Below are positions 61,445 to 64,000 of a DNA stretch of 64,000 bases, piece by piece. The notes below the pieces were generated by a model. The model saw only the letters and a program-made list of their open reading frames with translations, did no database searches and was not told the origin of the DNA. The stretch's first letter is position 1. Each line of letters opens with the position of its first letter. The translations under genes were made by a program, and so were the position numbers. The stretch covers positions 653,501-717,500 of the forward strand of contig JACVTC010000018.1 in NCBI GenBank assembly GCA_016946835.1, given 5' to 3'. This DNA comes from Neocallimastix lanati (nom. inval.) (lineage: Eukaryota > Neocallimastigomycota > Neocallimastigomycetes > Neocallimastigales > Neocallimastigaceae).

Positions 61445-63365
61445 TTAATTAATTATTTTCGTTAATAAGGTATTTCTAAATTTGTCCATTAAAGAGTTAT
61501 TTAAGTATTTTGTAAAACCATCAGCAAGGTTGTCCTTTGATTTTATGTATTTTAATTTTATAATTTTCTTATTTACTAAATCCCTAATATGATGATACCT
61601 AATATCAATGTGTTTTGATTTCGGATTTATTGATTGATTTTCACTATTATATATTGTTACTTTATTGTCTACGAAAATTGTTATTTCTTTGATATTTATG
61701 TTTAATTCGTTTAGTAAATTTTTGTACCATAATGAATGTTTTGCGCATTCACTTAAGCTATAATATTCAGCTTCTGTAGTTAAGGTGGAGACACAGTGCT
61801 GTAATTTGGAATACCAACTTGTTGGAGTGTCCCCCATTAACATGAGAAATCCAGAAATTGATTTTCTTGTATTTGGATCGCCAGCAAAATCGGCATCTAC
61901 AAATATTTTTAATTTCATTCCCTTTTCTATTTTGATTCCATAATTTTTTGTATATTTGAGATATCTAAAAATTTTTAAAACATTCATCCAATCTTCTAAG
62001 TTGGGATCTGTTGATTTTCTTGAAGCTCTGCTAACAGCAAAAAGAATATCAGGACGGGTACAGATAGCTAAATATAGTAAACTTCCTATTGCACTTCGGT
62101 ATTTTGTTTCATTGAATTTTTTGGTTCTTAGATTTGGATTTACTAATGGCATAAGATTTTTTACTGGTGTTAAGTTGTTAATATCGAATTTATTTAAAAT
62201 GTCATTTATATATCTACCTTGATGTAAAATGTAACCATTTAAAGTTTTGGTAAATTTTATTCCAATTACAAATTCAACATCCCCAATATCCTTTATATTG
62301 AACTTCTTTTGAATAGATTGTTTTACTTTATTTATTTCTTGATTTGTTCCTGCAATGAGAATGTCATCAACGTATACTGAGAGAATACAAACTATTTCCT
62401 TCCCATTGTTTAATTTAATATAAACACATGGCTCACTTTTTATTCTATTGAAACCTATTTTTATCAATTCTTCATTGAGTTTATCATTCCATTCTTTACC
62501 AGCTTGTTTTAAGCCGTAAAGAGCTTTGTGAAGTTCCCAAAAAGATTTTCCGTAAGATGGATGACCCTCTGGTGCTTTCATGTATATATGCTCATTTAAT
62601 GGTGCATTTAAATAAGCTGAATTGATGTCTATTTGAACAATATTGAAATTTTTCTGAACCGCGATAACTGTAATGATTCGAACTGTATCCTGTTTTAGTG
62701 TTGGTGCAAATGTTTCTTTGTAGTCGATACCGTACTGTTGAGTGTATCCTTTTGCAACTAATCTTGCCTTTCTTTTAATAACATTTCCGTTTGCATCTCT
62801 TTTATACTTAAATACCCATCGTGATGATATTACGTTGGATCCTGATGGTACTGTTTTAACAATTTTATAAACATCAAGATTTTTCATGATTTCTAATTCT
62901 TTATTGATTGCGTTTAGCCATTCTATTTTATCTTTAAATTTGAATATATCCTTGAAGTTATATGGTTCAATTAATGTATTTTCATTAATTTTCATGTCTG
63001 ATTCATCTGTGTTGTTTATTTTTTTTCTTTTATTTGAATTAATTGTAAAATTGTTTAAATTCCTTTTTGAATTTTTAGGATGTTGATAGTTTTGATTTTT
63101 CTCTTTATTTGTGTTATATTTATTATTAATGTTGTTAATTTCTTGTTGGTTTTCTGTTGATATTTTGTTGTTATCATTTTCAGTCGTATTTTTAATTTCA
63201 TTATTAATATTGATTGAATTATTATTGAAATTGTGATCATTTGAATTTAACAATTCCTGATTGAAAGTATTGTTACTATTATTGATTGAATTATTGTCAA
63301 TAGTATTGCTGTTATTTTCATTATTATTATTTTGATTACTGTTATTAATGATAATTTTTTTTATT
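61445..63365 (-). CDS. Copia reverse transcriptase and RNase H (element F)
   Basis: Within an ORF that runs 63502-61445. The Asn-rich linker is followed by IEPYNFKDIF, ISSRWVFKYKRD, IVQIDINSAYLNA, the catalytic YVDDILIAG, RNase H (VDADFAGD, TEAEYYSLSE) and ADGFTKYL. Closest in this window to element C. The portion upstream of about 63365 in this ORF is out of frame with the integrase part, owing to an indel in an A run. Confidence 0.9.
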
Positions 63366-64000
63366 ATTATTTTGATAATTGGGATAATATTTACGACTAA
63401 TTCTTTTTGTTTTAGAAGATTTATTTTTGGATTGATTTTTAATATTTTTATTCTGGTTAATATTTCTATTCTGGTTAAAATTTGTTGTAGCATTTCTTTC
63501 ATTGATAATATCAGTTATTTTATTATTATAATCATCAATTTCATTACGGTATCTAAGTCGGTTTAGACAGTTGCTCTCCCTGAATTTGTTATTGGAATGA
63601 ATACGATTTAAAAAGGAATTTCCTGGTTCATTTTCCATAAATTCTACAGTGCGAGATTGGATGATTTTATTATTGATAACATCAAGAATTTTGTAAGTGG
63701 AAGGATGATCGCAATATCCAAGAAAAATACCAGGATGTGAATTATTGTCAAATTTTGATCTTAGTTCCTTTGGCACAAAGAAATAGACTCTACATCCGAA
63801 TACTCTAAATGTATTGTAATCTACAGGTTTATTATAAAATACTTCAAATGGAATTTTGTTTTGAATGCCTTGATGGGGAAGTCGATTATGAATATAGTTT
63901 GCAGTATCAACAGCAAACTCCCAAAAATCATGACTGAGTTTAGCGTCGTTAAGAAGTGATTTTGAAGAAGCAATGAGTATACCATTAAATCTTTCAGCCC
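63345..64000 (-). CDS. Copia integrase C-terminal part (element F), partial at the window edge
   Basis: Open to the right edge of the window: AERFNGILIASSKSLL with the third catalytic residue of the integrase core, then NYIHNRLPHQG, FRVFGCRVYFFVPKELRS, HPGIFLGYCDHPS and the start of the Asn-rich linker. The frame stops at 63345 because of a one-base slip in an A tract near 63365, after which RT follows in another frame. Zinc knuckle, protease and most of integrase lie outside the window. Confidence 0.88.
   Translation of the reverse strand, partial: AERFNGILIASSKSLLNDAKLSHDFWEFAVDTANYIHNRLPHQGIQNKIPFEVFYNKPVDYNTFRVFGCRVYFFVPKELRSKFDNNSHPGIFLGYCDHPSTYKILDVINNKIIQSRTVEFMENEPGNSFLNRIHSNNKFRESNCLNRLRYRNEIDDYNNKITDIINERNATTNFNQNRNINQNKNIKNQSKNKSSKTKRISRKYYPNYQNNNKKNYH

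Overview
The window is a very AT-rich eukaryotic nuclear segment. Its two host genes are split by short GT-AG introns. Almost everything else is LTR retrotransposon, MULE DNA transposon, short retroposon or repetitive AT-rich DNA. Asparagine-rich linkers, chromodomain Ty3 elements, several Ty1/copia families and a MULE together point to an early-diverging fungus. An arbuscular mycorrhizal fungus (Glomeromycotina) is my best guess, inferred from gene style and not from a marker gene.

Layout. 1-4194 (-): a Ty3/gypsy element cut by the left edge, with gag and pol in different frames. 4370-4800: its hairpin-repeat leader. 5262-10699 (+): a complete young Ty3 chromovirus whose reverse transcriptase and RNase H are deleted; its two 602-bp LTRs look identical and are flanked by the direct repeat GTAAT. 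11267-12092 and 24465-25266: two copies of an LTR-like repeat. 12221-12862: a dense cluster of perfect hairpins with a predicted pseudoknot. 14023-16486 (-): a broken copia fragment. 17067-24027 (+): copia element B, carrying a 769-bp insertion. 25745-26292: a SINE-like retroposon. 27867-30387 (-): UDP-glucose 6-dehydrogenase. 31942-34472 (+): a class I hyaluronan synthase homologue. 34473-39274: AT-rich DNA with small tandem repeats. 39275-44347: MULE copies nested in inverted orientation. 46268-53234 (+): copia element C. 53969-59895 (-): copia element D. 60109-61113: remnant of a B-like element split by a solo D-type LTR. 61114-64000 (-): copia element F, cut by the right edge.

How the genes work together. 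The two host genes are divergent and share a 1.55-kb intergenic region. UDP-glucose dehydrogenase makes UDP-glucuronic acid, one of the two sugar donors of hyaluronan synthase, so the pair resembles a small hyaluronan-type polysaccharide locus inside a transposon-rich region. Each gene has one spot where the reading frame cannot be closed from this sequence.

Among the retroelements, copia families B, C and D share a primer-binding site complementary to the anticodon arm of tRNA-Lys(CUU); the E remnant has a diverged version. Their leaders carry unrelated hairpin arrays of the same architecture, some with compensatory base changes. The left-edge Ty3 element carries a well-formed -1 frameshift signal.
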